From positions 1-50,757 of the forward strand of contig DACH01000014.1 in assembly GCA_002494625.1 (NCBI GenBank): 50,757 bases of DNA, in the 5' to 3' direction. Made by a program: the position numbers and the translations under genes. Positions 1 to 6,920 of the stretch are shown one piece after another. Within the stretch, counting starts at the first letter, position 1. Each line of letters starts with the position of its first letter. Source of the DNA: Archaeoglobus sp. UBA234 (GTDB lineage Archaea; Halobacteriota; Archaeoglobi; Archaeoglobales; Archaeoglobaceae). Below the pieces are notes generated by a model. That model worked only from the letters and a program-made list of their open reading frames with translations, made no database searches and was not told where the DNA came from.

Positions 1-1131
1 GAATACGACTTCCCGGATCTGGATGAGAACACAGTAGCAACGATGAGCTACACAACAGGCACAACAGGAAGACCGAAGGGAGTCTTCTTCACGCACAGAC
101 AGCTTGTGTTGCATACTCTGATAGGAGCACTCACATTCTCAGGCTATGATGAAGACCTCACTTTCACATCAAGGGATGTCTACATGCCACTGACACCGAT
201 GTTCCATGTTCATGCTTGGGGGGTACCATATATAGCCACTCTTAGGGGGACAAAACAGGTTTATCCGGGGAGATATGAGCCTCAAATGCTCTTTAAGCTT
301 GTGATGGAGGAGAAGGTTACAATAAGTCACTGTGTTCCAACAATTCTCAACATGATTGTCAGTGCAATTCCAGAAGGGATGAAGTTGCCTGGCTGGAAGA
401 TGGTTATAGGTGGTTCACAACTTCCAAAGGGTCTTGCAATGAAGGCAGCAGAGAAGGGAATAATAACAATTGCCGGATATGGATTGAGCGAAACATGCCC
501 TCTTCTGACAATTGCAGGATTAAAGCCTGAACTTGCTGATGCAGGAGAAGATGTAAAATTCGATTTCAGAATAAAAGCAGGATTCCCCTCACCGCTGGTA
601 TATGTCAGGGTGGTTGATGATGAGATGGGTGATGTACCGAGAGATGGAAAGTCAGTTGGAGAGATTGTTGTCAGAGCACCATGGCTGACACAGGCGTACT
701 ACAAGGACGAGGAGAAAACAAAGGAGCTCTGGGAAGGAGGCTGGCTCCACACGGGAGACATTGGTCTTTTTGATGAGTACGGTTACCTTGAAATCAGAGA
801 CAGACTCAAGGATGTTATAAAAAGCGGAGGAGAATGGATAAGCTCTCTGACACTTGAGGATCTCATAAGTCTCTATCCAGGAGTTGTGGAAGTTGCAGTT
901 ATCGGTGTTCCTGACGAGAAGTGGGGTGAAAGACCACTGGCGATAGTTGTCCCTGAGAGTGGTAAACAGTTGTCTGCAGATGAAATTCGTGAACACCTGA
1001 TGAAGTATGTGGAAGAGGGGAAGATCACAAAGTGGGCGATTCCTGAGAAAATCATTTTTGAGGAATCACTTCCAAAAACAAGCGTTGGTAAAATAGACAA
1101 GAAGATATTAAGGGAGAAATACAGGGGGTAA
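1..1131 (+). CDS. Long-chain fatty-acid-CoA ligase (AMP-forming), 5' end outside window
   Basis: The reading frame is open from base 1, so the N-terminal part of the protein lies outside the window; 376 residues are visible. It activates a fatty acid with ATP and CoA. Adenylate-forming family motifs appear in order: the P-loop-like SYTTGTTGRPKG at visible residues about 16-27, GYGLSETCPL, LHTGDIG, DRLKDVIKSGGEWIS, and the C-terminal PKTSVGKID with the late catalytic lysine. GxE with EWIS at the hinge fits medium/long-chain acyl-CoA synthetases. Archaeoglobales carry many paralogues for beta-oxidation, so the chain length used cannot be read from sequence. A T-rich tract follows. Confidence 0.92.
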   Translation, partial: EYDFPDLDENTVATMSYTTGTTGRPKGVFFTHRQLVLHTLIGALTFSGYDEDLTFTSRDVYMPLTPMFHVHAWGVPYIATLRGTKQVYPGRYEPQMLFKLVMEEKVTISHCVPTILNMIVSAIPEGMKLPGWKMVIGGSQLPKGLAMKAAEKGIITIAGYGLSETCPLLTIAGLKPELADAGEDVKFDFRIKAGFPSPLVYVRVVDDEMGDVPRDGKSVGEIVVRAPWLTQAYYKDEEKTKELWEGGWLHTGDIGLFDEYGYLEIRDRLKDVIKSGGEWISSLTLEDLISLYPGVVEVAVIGVPDEKWGERPLAIVVPESGKQLSADEIREHLMKYVEEGKITKWAIPEKIIFEESLPKTSVGKIDKKILREKYRG

Positions 1132-1152
1132 AGGAATAGCTGAGGGGGATTT

Positions 1153-1186
1153 AAATTTTTTATTTTTTCTTTATCCGATTTTTTAG
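1153..1186 (+). terminator. T-rich tract after acyl-CoA ligase
   Basis: Two T runs (about 1156-1171 and 1179-1184) lie 20-50 bases after the stop codon, with no hairpin. This fits archaeal U-tract termination. Confidence 0.4.
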
Positions 1187-1311
1187 ATTTGATCCATCAA
1201 TATATGGTAGTTTCAGATCTAATTTTTTTGCAGTGCTATTATGAATTATTGAGGAATATTGAATCAGAGCCAGAGAATAGATTAATTAATTCTGAGGTGA
1301 GGGTGATAGTT

Positions 1312-1635
1312 ATGGAGATGGAGAGAATATTTAAAGAAAATTTGGTGGAAATTTCTCGAATAAAAATAAATGATCTGGAGTTTATAGGAGTTAAAATGGA
1401 ACTTGAGGGGGCACCTTTGATTGTTTTAAAGGAGAAAAAAACAGGGCTGATCATTGCATGTGGGTATATAAACCATGAAACAATGGAGAAGCTGAGGAAC
1501 AAAGCATGCATTGTTACTGGGGTTAAGACCTTTGAAGATGTATTTAAAGCAGAAATAAAGCATTTAACATCTGGCGCATCGGAACTGGGTATAAAAAGCG
1601 GTATGACCGTTCTGGAGGCTTTGAAATCCCTATAG
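1312..1635 (+). CDS. DUF1805 family protein
   Basis: A 107-residue protein if it starts at ATG 1312, which sits about 5 bases after a GGTGA ribosome-binding site. The frame runs upstream to 1189, but those residues do not look like the family. The core reads GAPLIVLKEKKTGLIIACGY, then KACIVTGVKTFEDVFKAEI and an amphipathic C-terminal helix ending in GMTVLEAL. This is the pattern I associate with DUF1805 (YunC-like), a small domain of unknown function of about 100 residues. The gene stands alone on its strand, convergent with the gene at 1668, so its neighbours say little about its role. Confidence 0.75.
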   Translation: MEMERIFKENLVEISRIKINDLEFIGVKMELEGAPLIVLKEKKTGLIIACGYINHETMEKLRNKACIVTGVKTFEDVFKAEIKHLTSGASELGIKSGMTVLEALKSL

Positions 1636-1667
1636 CTGGATATTTTTTAGCTGACAAAATTTTTATC

Positions 1668-1898
1668 CTACCTGATAACAAAAATTGCCTCCTGAATTCT
1701 CTGACTCTTGCAGCGGGGACATTTACTTGCTTTAACCCTGTAAAACTCGAATCCACACGATCTGCATTTTGGGGGAGACATCATAAGTTTCAATCCCTTC
1801 TTTTTAAGTATTTTTGAGATCTTTTCAATTGACGAATAAACTTCCTTTTCCATTTTCGGGTCGAGGTCAAGGAGGTAGATAATCTCTTTCACACTCAA
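1668..1898 (-). CDS. HTH and zinc-ribbon putative transcription regulator
   Basis: The C-terminal half has a zinc ribbon, CRSC then CPRC separated by 15 residues. The N-terminal half is a helical HTH-like region (LSVKEIIYLLDLDPKMEKEV). This layout matches small archaeal predicted regulators (COG3357 type). The only standard start in frame is TTG at 1898, which would cut into the first helix. The frame stays open to a stop at 1971-1973 and encodes ERIIDLLTEHEDG upstream, which completes the HTH. A G-run at 1962-1967 could be a ribosome-binding site for an ATT start at 1955 (95 residues). The N-terminus is therefore uncertain. It is divergent from ilvC; what it controls is not visible. Confidence 0.65.
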   Translation of the reverse strand: MSVKEIIYLLDLDPKMEKEVYSSIEKISKILKKKGLKLMMSPPKCRSCGFEFYRVKASKCPRCKSQRIQEAIFVIR

Positions 1899-1980
1899 TC
1901 CATCTTCGTGTTCCGTGAGCAGGTCTATTATTCTCTCATTAAGGGTCCTCTGAATTGCAATCCCCCCATGCTAACTGGGA

Positions 1981-1996
1981 AGGAAATCTATATAAG
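1981..1996 (+). promoter_or_regulatory. BRE/TATA promoter of ilvC
   Basis: A purine-rich BRE-like AGGAAAT (1981-1987) adjoins CTATATAAG (1988-1996). The ATG of ilvC is at 2027 with GGTGAT just before it, so the predicted transcript start near 2018 leaves a very short leader. Confidence 0.65.
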
Positions 1997-2026
1997 TGGT
2001 TTGTCATACTTTAGCCCGGTGATGAT

Positions 2027-3031
2027 ATGGCGAAAATATACTATGATAGTGATGCAAGCCTCGATATTTTGAGAGATAAGAAGATAGCCATTATAGGCTA
2101 TGGAAGCCAGGGACATGCCCATGCACAGAATTTGAGAGATTCCGGACTTGATGTCATTGTTGCCGATAAGAAGGGAACAAAAAACTGGGAACAGGCGATA
2201 AAGGATGGTTTCCAGGTTACTGAAGTTCCAGAGGCTGTTAAGCAGGCTGAAGTAATAATGTTCCTGGTTCCTGACAACATTCAGCCAGCAGTCTTTTATG
2301 AAAGCATAAACGACAACCTGAAGGAAGGAGACATGCTGATGTTTGCCCACGGCTTTAACATCCATTACAACCAGATAATCCCGCCAGAATTTGTTGATGT
2401 TACGATGATAGCACCAAAAGGTCCCGGGCATATAGTCAGAAGGATGTTTACTGAAGGAATTGGGGTTCCGGCTCTTGTTGCAGTCCATCAAGATTACACA
2501 GGCAAAGCACTTGAAAAAGCTCTTGCATATGCAAAGGGCATCGGATCGACAAAGGCTGGAGTCATAGAGACAACATTCAGGGAAGAGACAGAAACAGATC
2601 TTTTCGGTGAGCAGGTTGACCTTTGTGGTGGTGTTACAGAGATGATAAAAGCATCCTTTGATGTTCTGGTTGAAGCAGGTTATCAGCCGGAAATAGCTTA
2701 CTTTGAGGTTCTTCACGAGTTGAAGCTTATCGTGGATCTAATTTACGAAGGTGGAATCTATGCAATGTGGTATTCGGTGAGTGATACGGCAAAGTACGGT
2801 GGGATGACGAGGGGGAAGAGAGTCATCACCGAAGAAACAAGAAATGAAATGAGAAAAATACTAAGGGAGATTCAGACAGGAGAGTTTGCAAGAGAATGGA
2901 TACTTGAGAATCAGGCAAAGAGACCGGTTTTCAACAAGCTTCTTGAGATGGAGAAGAACCATCCGATTGAGAAGGTGGGAAGGGAACTCAGAAAGATGAT
3001 GCCTTGGTTGAAAGGTATTGATGTTGAGTGA
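2027..3031 (+). CDS. ilvC: Ketol-acid reductoisomerase
   Basis: This enzyme makes dihydroxy-isovalerate or dihydroxy-methylvalerate from acetolactate or acetohydroxybutyrate in branched-chain amino acid synthesis, using NAD(P)H and Mg2+. At 334 residues it is a class I enzyme. The N-terminal Rossmann motif is GYGSQGHAHAQNLRDSG (about residues 24-40), followed by GPGHIVRR. The metal-binding helix is ETETDLFGEQ, and the C-terminal knotted domain contains LKLIVDLIYEGG. No other isoleucine/valine gene is next to it; nth follows. It has its own promoter at 1981-1996. Confidence 0.97.
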   Translation: MAKIYYDSDASLDILRDKKIAIIGYGSQGHAHAQNLRDSGLDVIVADKKGTKNWEQAIKDGFQVTEVPEAVKQAEVIMFLVPDNIQPAVFYESINDNLKEGDMLMFAHGFNIHYNQIIPPEFVDVTMIAPKGPGHIVRRMFTEGIGVPALVAVHQDYTGKALEKALAYAKGIGSTKAGVIETTFREETETDLFGEQVDLCGGVTEMIKASFDVLVEAGYQPEIAYFEVLHELKLIVDLIYEGGIYAMWYSVSDTAKYGGMTRGKRVITEETRNEMRKILREIQTGEFAREWILENQAKRPVFNKLLEMEKNHPIEKVGRELRKMMPWLKGIDVE

Positions 3032-3076
3032 ATACTAATATTGACTTATAAATTTTTTATAAAGTGGAATCAGATT

Positions 3077-3739
3077 ATGTCTTCCCTTGAGGATTTTATC
3101 TCACAGAATGGATGGGAAAAGCTCCTCGATATTATGGTGGAAGAGGGGAAAAGGAGAAATGCACCCGTTCTAACTCTGAAGGAATATCTCACTGAGCCCT
3201 TCCAGCATTTAGTATTTGCTATTTTGAGTGCAAGGACAAGGGATGAGCAGACGGTTAAAGCAGCAAAGAGGCTTATTGAGGTTGCAGACACACCTGAAAA
3301 GCTTGCTTCTCTTCCTGTAGAGGAAATAGAGAAGCTGATATCAAATGCAGGTTTTTACAGAAACAAGGCAAAAAACCTTAAAGCTATGGCTGAAATTCTC
3401 GTGAAAAACCACTCATCAAAAGTCCCTGATGATTTTAACCAGCTGACCGAGCTGCCAGGAGTTGGCAGAAAAACAGCCAATGTTGTACTCTCCTACGCTT
3501 TCAATAAAAATACTATTGCAGTTGACACCCATGTGCACAGAATTTCAAACAGACTTGGGTTTGTTAAAACCAAGTATCCTATAGAAACCGAAAGGGAACT
3601 TGAGAGAATTGTTCCAGTGAAATACTGGAGAAGGTTGAACAGGGCAATGGTTGCATTCGGACAGACTGTTTGCAAACCGCTCAAACCCCTTTGTCAGGAG
3701 TGCCCTCTGGGGGTTTTCTGCCCTAAAATTGGAGTTTAG
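3077..3739 (+). CDS. nth: Endonuclease III (DNA glycosylase/AP lyase)
   Basis: A bifunctional base-excision-repair glycosylase for oxidised pyrimidines, 220 residues. The helix-hairpin-helix LPGVGRKTANVVLSYAF carries the catalytic lysine, and AVDTHVHR carries the catalytic aspartate. The C-terminus has the 4Fe-4S ligand pattern C-x6-C-x2-C-x5-C. The frame extends back to a TTG at 3041, but a TATA-like ATAAATTTTTTATA occupies that region, so ATG 3077 is the better start and the mRNA may be nearly leaderless. It lies 45 bases after ilvC. Confidence 0.95.
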   Translation: MSSLEDFISQNGWEKLLDIMVEEGKRRNAPVLTLKEYLTEPFQHLVFAILSARTRDEQTVKAAKRLIEVADTPEKLASLPVEEIEKLISNAGFYRNKAKNLKAMAEILVKNHSSKVPDDFNQLTELPGVGRKTANVVLSYAFNKNTIAVDTHVHRISNRLGFVKTKYPIETERELERIVPVKYWRRLNRAMVAFGQTVCKPLKPLCQECPLGVFCPKIGV

Positions 3740-3827
3740 AGGTAGATGAAATTATTATTATAACTACTATTATCTTAGATAGGAAGTATAACAAATACTA
3801 TATACTTTAACTTTCAATTTCATTTTG

Positions 3828-4089
3828 ATGGAACAATCTTTAAGACGCTCAAAATTTGAAATAATATATGAGATTCTTCTCTTTTCAAGCAAGAAGGAAG
3901 TAACCATAACCAATATTATCTATAAGGTTAATTTAAATTTTAAAATAGGTCAGGAATATGTGAATTATCTTACAGAAGAGGGTTTTCTTCTTGAGAGTGT
4001 AAACGGAGAAAAAAAAAAGATATTCAACCTCTGAAAAAGGAAAAGACTACATTACAAAATTTGAAAAGGTAATGGATCTGCTTGATTAA
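3828..4089 (+). pseudogene. Small winged-helix regulator interrupted by a frameshift at A10
   Basis: Reading from ATG 3828 gives a winged-helix protein (RRSKFEIIYEILLFSSKKE..., LTEEGFLLESVNG) that would stop at 4034, just after a run of ten A (4009-4018). One base later in frame, the sequence continues as YSTSEKGKDYITKFEK and stops at 4089. That is the usual wing and final helix of small archaeal HTH proteins (T-x-KG-x-x-Y/F). With nine A the protein would be about 86 residues. It may be a true frameshift, a sequencing error, or a slippery site that makes two products. A TATA-like sequence (about 3795-3805) lies close to the start. It precedes two more HTH genes and the surface-fibre operon. 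Confidence 0.6.
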
Positions 4090-4218
4090 AGATTTCCTGT
4101 CTTTCTTACTTCTCTGCTCGTTATGAAATATTTTTCTAAAATTCTTATTAATTCTTAGAATTATAACTACTTAATAATTGTTCGAAATATATTTATTTTA
4201 AGAGAGTGATGGAAGGAT

Positions 4219-4413
4219 ATGATCAAAGTTGACATACTTCTGGGGATACTCAGCATAAGAGAACTGACGCTTATTGAAGTGGCAGAGATGCTTGAAACTG
4301 AGGAGGAGTTAGCATTGAAAGTTATGTCTTTTCTTTCTGATTATGGGTTTATTGAGTCTTATGGAAACTTTTTCAGGATAACTGCCCATGGAAAAAAGTT
4401 TTTGTCAATCTAA
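4219..4413 (+). CDS. Small winged-helix transcription regulator
   Basis: A 64-residue single winged-helix domain: helix 1 VDILLGILSIRE, helix 2 TLIEVAEMLE, recognition helix EELALKVMSFLSDYGFIE, and wing plus tail GNFFRITAHGKKFL. GGAAGG three bases before the ATG is a good ribosome-binding site. It resembles the frameshifted gene at 3828 in size and layout, and both have the 12-base sequence ATTATAACTACT upstream. It has no sensor domain, so it probably acts as a dimer. Its target is not known; nearness to the fibre operon suggests a role there, which is inference. Confidence 0.65.
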   Translation: MIKVDILLGILSIRELTLIEVAEMLETEEELALKVMSFLSDYGFIESYGNFFRITAHGKKFLSI

Positions 4414-4518
4414 CATTGGAGTTCACTATCCAAAATCAGTAACACAGATTAATAGTATTACTTCATACATAGCTTAACTAAGAGTAATCCTTACCACCCA
4501 TACTAATTTAAAATTCAA

Positions 4519-4531
4519 TACTTATATATAT
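4519..4531 (+). promoter_or_regulatory. TATA box upstream of the DUF7344-like gene
   Basis: ACTTATATATA sits about 50-60 bases before the ATG at 4580 in an AT-rich gap of 166 bases without a gene. Confidence 0.45.
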
Positions 4532-4579
4532 TTTAGAAGTTAATTTTTTTCTACGTCTTTAGAATTATGGAGTGTTTTT

Positions 4580-5029
4580 ATGAGTACTGTATCAATGATT
4601 CTTGGAAATGAGAGGAGGAAACTTCTGGTGGAATTTCTGAATGATTCTGATGGAAAATCTGAACTCAGAAATATCGTTGATTTTATAGCCGAGAAAGAAG
4701 GGAATATTTCGAACACTCACAAGAAAAGTGTTTACGTCAGCCTAGTTCAGACACATATACCAAAAATGCGGAGAGCAGGCGTTGTTGATTTTGAAGGTGG
4801 TGTGGTCGAACTCATTGGAGTTCCAGATGATGTTACCGTGTACATGGAGATGGTGAAAAAGAACGACATAAGCTGGAGTACCTTCTATGCAGTGGTATCT
4901 GTCATTTTTGTTTTTACCGCAATATTTTACAAAAACTATCAGATGGCTCTTGCATCTGGGGTGTATCTTCTATTCTCGATCCTTCAGCATATAGGAACCG
5001 TTAGAATTTTGAAAAAATGGGGGTGGTAA
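4580..5029 (+). CDS. DUF7344-like winged-helix membrane regulator
   Basis: 149 residues. The N-terminal 85 form a winged-helix domain (MILGNERRKLLVEFLNDSDG, VYVSLVQTHIPKMRRAGVVD). Two membrane segments follow at about 96-113 and 120-138. The phrase 'L-x-x-x-RR-x-x-L-x-x-L' and 'HIPKMRRAGVVDF' are typical of the DUF7344 proteins known mostly from haloarchaea. A DNA-binding domain tethered to the membrane fits sensing at the cell envelope. It lies 193 bases before the first secreted fibre-like protein, on the same strand, and is the best candidate regulator of that operon (inference). Confidence 0.65.
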   Translation: MSTVSMILGNERRKLLVEFLNDSDGKSELRNIVDFIAEKEGNISNTHKKSVYVSLVQTHIPKMRRAGVVDFEGGVVELIGVPDDVTVYMEMVKKNDISWSTFYAVVSVIFVFTAIFYKNYQMALASGVYLLFSILQHIGTVRILKKWGW

Positions 5030-5039
5030 ACAGATAAGT

Positions 5040-5222
5040 GAAGGTAATGGCCCGTTATTTCTGTTAATTTATCGTTAGTGTTCCTTTATTGAAGGATTAC
5101 CAGATGAGTATTCACCGGTTATTCCTGATTAATCCGGTATTAGCTAAATAGGGCGGGAAATAACAATCAACTGCAGTTCCGGTGGAAGCCGGAAAAGTTA
5201 GTAAAAAGGAGATGTGAAATAA
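5040..5222 (+). promoter_or_regulatory. Structured leader before the surface-fibre operon
   Basis: No gene fits in these bases. Three inverted repeats occur: GTTATTTC (5054-5061) with GAAATAAC (5157-5164), ACCGG (5114-5118) with CCGGT (5134-5138) extended by TTA/TAA, and TTCCGG (5177-5182) with CCGGAA (5189-5194) around a 6-base loop. The first encloses the second. GGAGATG (5208-5214) precedes ATG 5223. A TATA-like TTAATTTATC lies at about 5064-5073; if it is used, transcription would start near 5098 and only the second and third hairpins would be in the RNA. Confidence 0.45.
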
Positions 5223-5810
5223 ATGAAAAAAGGTTTGGCAATAGGAATTTTGGGATTGCTGCTGGTTGCGACCCTTTTAATAGGGACGAGTGCAACCTTC
5301 AGAGATTACAGAGCCCAGAGAAGTACACACATAGCTGTTGTGGCAGACGATGTGGAGCTTGTTGATCTGCGTCCAGGACAGCCTTATGCCTATATAAATG
5401 AGATAGGTAAGCTGACGATAGACTTTTCAGTAACCAACCCGAACTACCCATGGGAGGGTGAGGGACAGGGGCTTAGCCCACAGTCAAGGTACAACTTTGA
5501 TCATGTATTCTATGTGAGCAACCACCTGTGGGAAAATGTTACAATTGTTGTGGAAGTTATATCACCTGAACCCGGACTATTATCTTTCTACAACCCTGAT
5601 GGGCTTATGTATGGTGTCGGAACTACAAGTAGACCATATAACTCAGACACAGCAATTGGAGATGTTTGCTTCTATCTTCTGCCTGGAGAAGAACTTGGAG
5701 TGGGTTTAGAACTTGCACCTGATGTTCTGGGAGACCATTATAACAACATAACGATAAAAGCATGGCCAGCGGGAGAAGAGCCTATTGACTGCGGAGGTGT
5801 CCTCAAATGA
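5223..5810 (+). CDS. DUF1102/TasA-like secreted fibre protein 1
   Basis: 195 residues. The N-terminus has two lysines, then a hydrophobic stretch (residues 4-22) ending GTSATFRDYRAQR. That resembles the cleavage region of TasA/camelysin-type SipW substrates (A-T-F-x-D). The mature part is rich in predicted beta strands and ends with a lone Cys. It shares two blocks with the next gene: PYAYIN at about 58-63, and VSNHLWENVTI at about 98-108. The stop overlaps the next ATG (ATGA), showing a tight operon. A signal peptidase is encoded three genes downstream. The role as a major subunit of an extracellular fibre is inferred from family and context. Confidence 0.75.
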   Translation: MKKGLAIGILGLLLVATLLIGTSATFRDYRAQRSTHIAVVADDVELVDLRPGQPYAYINEIGKLTIDFSVTNPNYPWEGEGQGLSPQSRYNFDHVFYVSNHLWENVTIVVEVISPEPGLLSFYNPDGLMYGVGTTSRPYNSDTAIGDVCFYLLPGEELGVGLELAPDVLGDHYNNITIKAWPAGEEPIDCGGVLK

Positions 5811-6334
5811 ACAAAGTAATAGCAATTCTTATGCTTGTTGCAGGGATAATAGTGGTAACTGCAAGCAGTGCCGACTTCGCATACTTTGAGGCTGACAGAG
5901 AGGTGAAGATTGCAATAGTTCCTGATGATCTGGAACTGATAGATCTTGTACCAATGCAGCCTTATGCATACATAAATGACAACGGAATGCTTGTTTTGGA
6001 TCTGAGCGAGTATAATGGCAACTGGCAGGAAGGGTATGGAATGGGTGTCAGCCCTGACTCAATCTATGTGTTCGAGAGAGTTTTTGGCGTCAGCAACCAC
6101 TTGTGGGAGAATGTCACAATCTGTATGCAGGTCTCCTATGATGGAGATGAGGAGTTGACATTCTTCATGGGTGATTACACCGAAGGAGTAGGAACGGACG
6201 AACTCGACATAACAATTCAGCCTGGAGAAGTGGTTCCGGTTGGGATAATTATTGACAGCTCTGGACTCGTTGATGGCGATGCAATAGATGGACAGCTGAG
6301 CTTCTATGCTGAGCTCGGATCATGCGGAGAATAA
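5807..6334 (+). CDS. DUF1102/TasA-like secreted fibre protein 2
   Basis: 175 residues, paralogous to the preceding gene. It has a short signal sequence (residues 1-20, MLVAGIIVVTASSADFAYFE) with the A-Y-F-E motif after the hydrophobic core. Then come IAIVPDDLELIDL, the shared PYAYIND, GVSPDSIYVFE and VSNHLWENVTI, and a beta-rich second half with one Cys near the end (GSCGE). It overlaps gene 1 by 4 bases. A hairpin with a T run follows the stop at 6355-6382, so genes 1 and 2 may be made in larger amount than those downstream, as expected for structural subunits (inference). Confidence 0.75.
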   Translation: MNKVIAILMLVAGIIVVTASSADFAYFEADREVKIAIVPDDLELIDLVPMQPYAYINDNGMLVLDLSEYNGNWQEGYGMGVSPDSIYVFERVFGVSNHLWENVTICMQVSYDGDEELTFFMGDYTEGVGTDELDITIQPGEVVPVGIIIDSSGLVDGDAIDGQLSFYAELGSCGE

Positions 6335-6354
6335 ATTTAAGTAAAGAACGCGTC

Positions 6355-6382
6355 AGGGGATAAAACCCCTTTAATTTTTTTT
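6355..6382 (+). terminator. Hairpin plus T8, possible partial terminator inside the operon
   Basis: AGGGG (6355-6359) pairs with CCCCT (6366-6370) across a 6-base loop, and T8 follows at 6375-6382. It sits between fibre genes 2 and 3, directly before the GGAGG ribosome-binding site of gene 3, so read-through is needed for the genes downstream. Confidence 0.5.
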
Positions 6383-6398
6383 GGAGGTAAAAAAAGTG

Positions 6399-6920
6399 AT
6401 GAAAATAATCAGGTTCATTCCACCGGTACTGGTGGTTATAATGTTGATTTTCATTGGAAGTTATCTGGAAAGACCTCTTCTGGTTGTTTATGCTGTAGAG
6501 GATTCAGTTGAAAATTCTGAGGAGAACTCTGTAGGAGGAAATTTAATTGAAAAACCAGTTAATCCTTATTCTTATAGAGATGGATTTTTAAAAATTGATA
6601 TCTCCAAGGATAGCCCACTTTATCCGGGTTATGGTGAGGGGCTGAGCCCCGACTCAATATATGTGTTTGAAGATATCTTTGAGATTGAGAACAATGTAAG
6701 TGAGACCGGTGCTGACATAATATGTGTTACAATCACCTCAGATAGCCCTGAAATAGCCCTTTTTATCAATTCTTTCGAAGGTATATGGTTTGATGAGATA
6801 GAGTTTACAGTTGAATCTAACTCCTCCGTGAAGGTTGGAATGGTTTTCAATACAGGAGGTCTTGAACTCGGAGATATCTCTAGGGTTATTGGAATTAAGG
6901 CTTATGGAGGAGTTTGCTGA
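6399..6920 (+). CDS. DUF1102/TasA-like secreted protein 3 (divergent)
   Basis: 173 residues from ATG 6399; a GTG at 6396 is also possible, and GGAGG is at 6383-6387. The signal segment IIRFIPPVLVVIMLIFIGSYL lacks the A-x-F motif of genes 1 and 2. It continues RPLLVVYAVEDS, so it may be processed differently or stay anchored. A Ser/Glu-rich linker (residues about 38-52) precedes the family block GLSPDSIYVFEDIFEIEN and a Cys-ending C-terminus. A minor, capping or anchoring subunit is a reasonable guess. Its TGA overlaps the ATG of the signal peptidase gene. Confidence 0.65.
   Translation: MKIIRFIPPVLVVIMLIFIGSYLERPLLVVYAVEDSVENSEENSVGGNLIEKPVNPYSYRDGFLKIDISKDSPLYPGYGEGLSPDSIYVFEDIFEIENNVSETGADIICVTITSDSPEIALFINSFEGIWFDEIEFTVESNSSVKVGMVFNTGGLELGDISRVIGIKAYGGVC

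Noticed and set aside
1988..2716. 242-codon minus-strand frame opposite ilvC
   Set aside because: Antisense shadow of a certain gene; Cys/Phe-rich and without family features.
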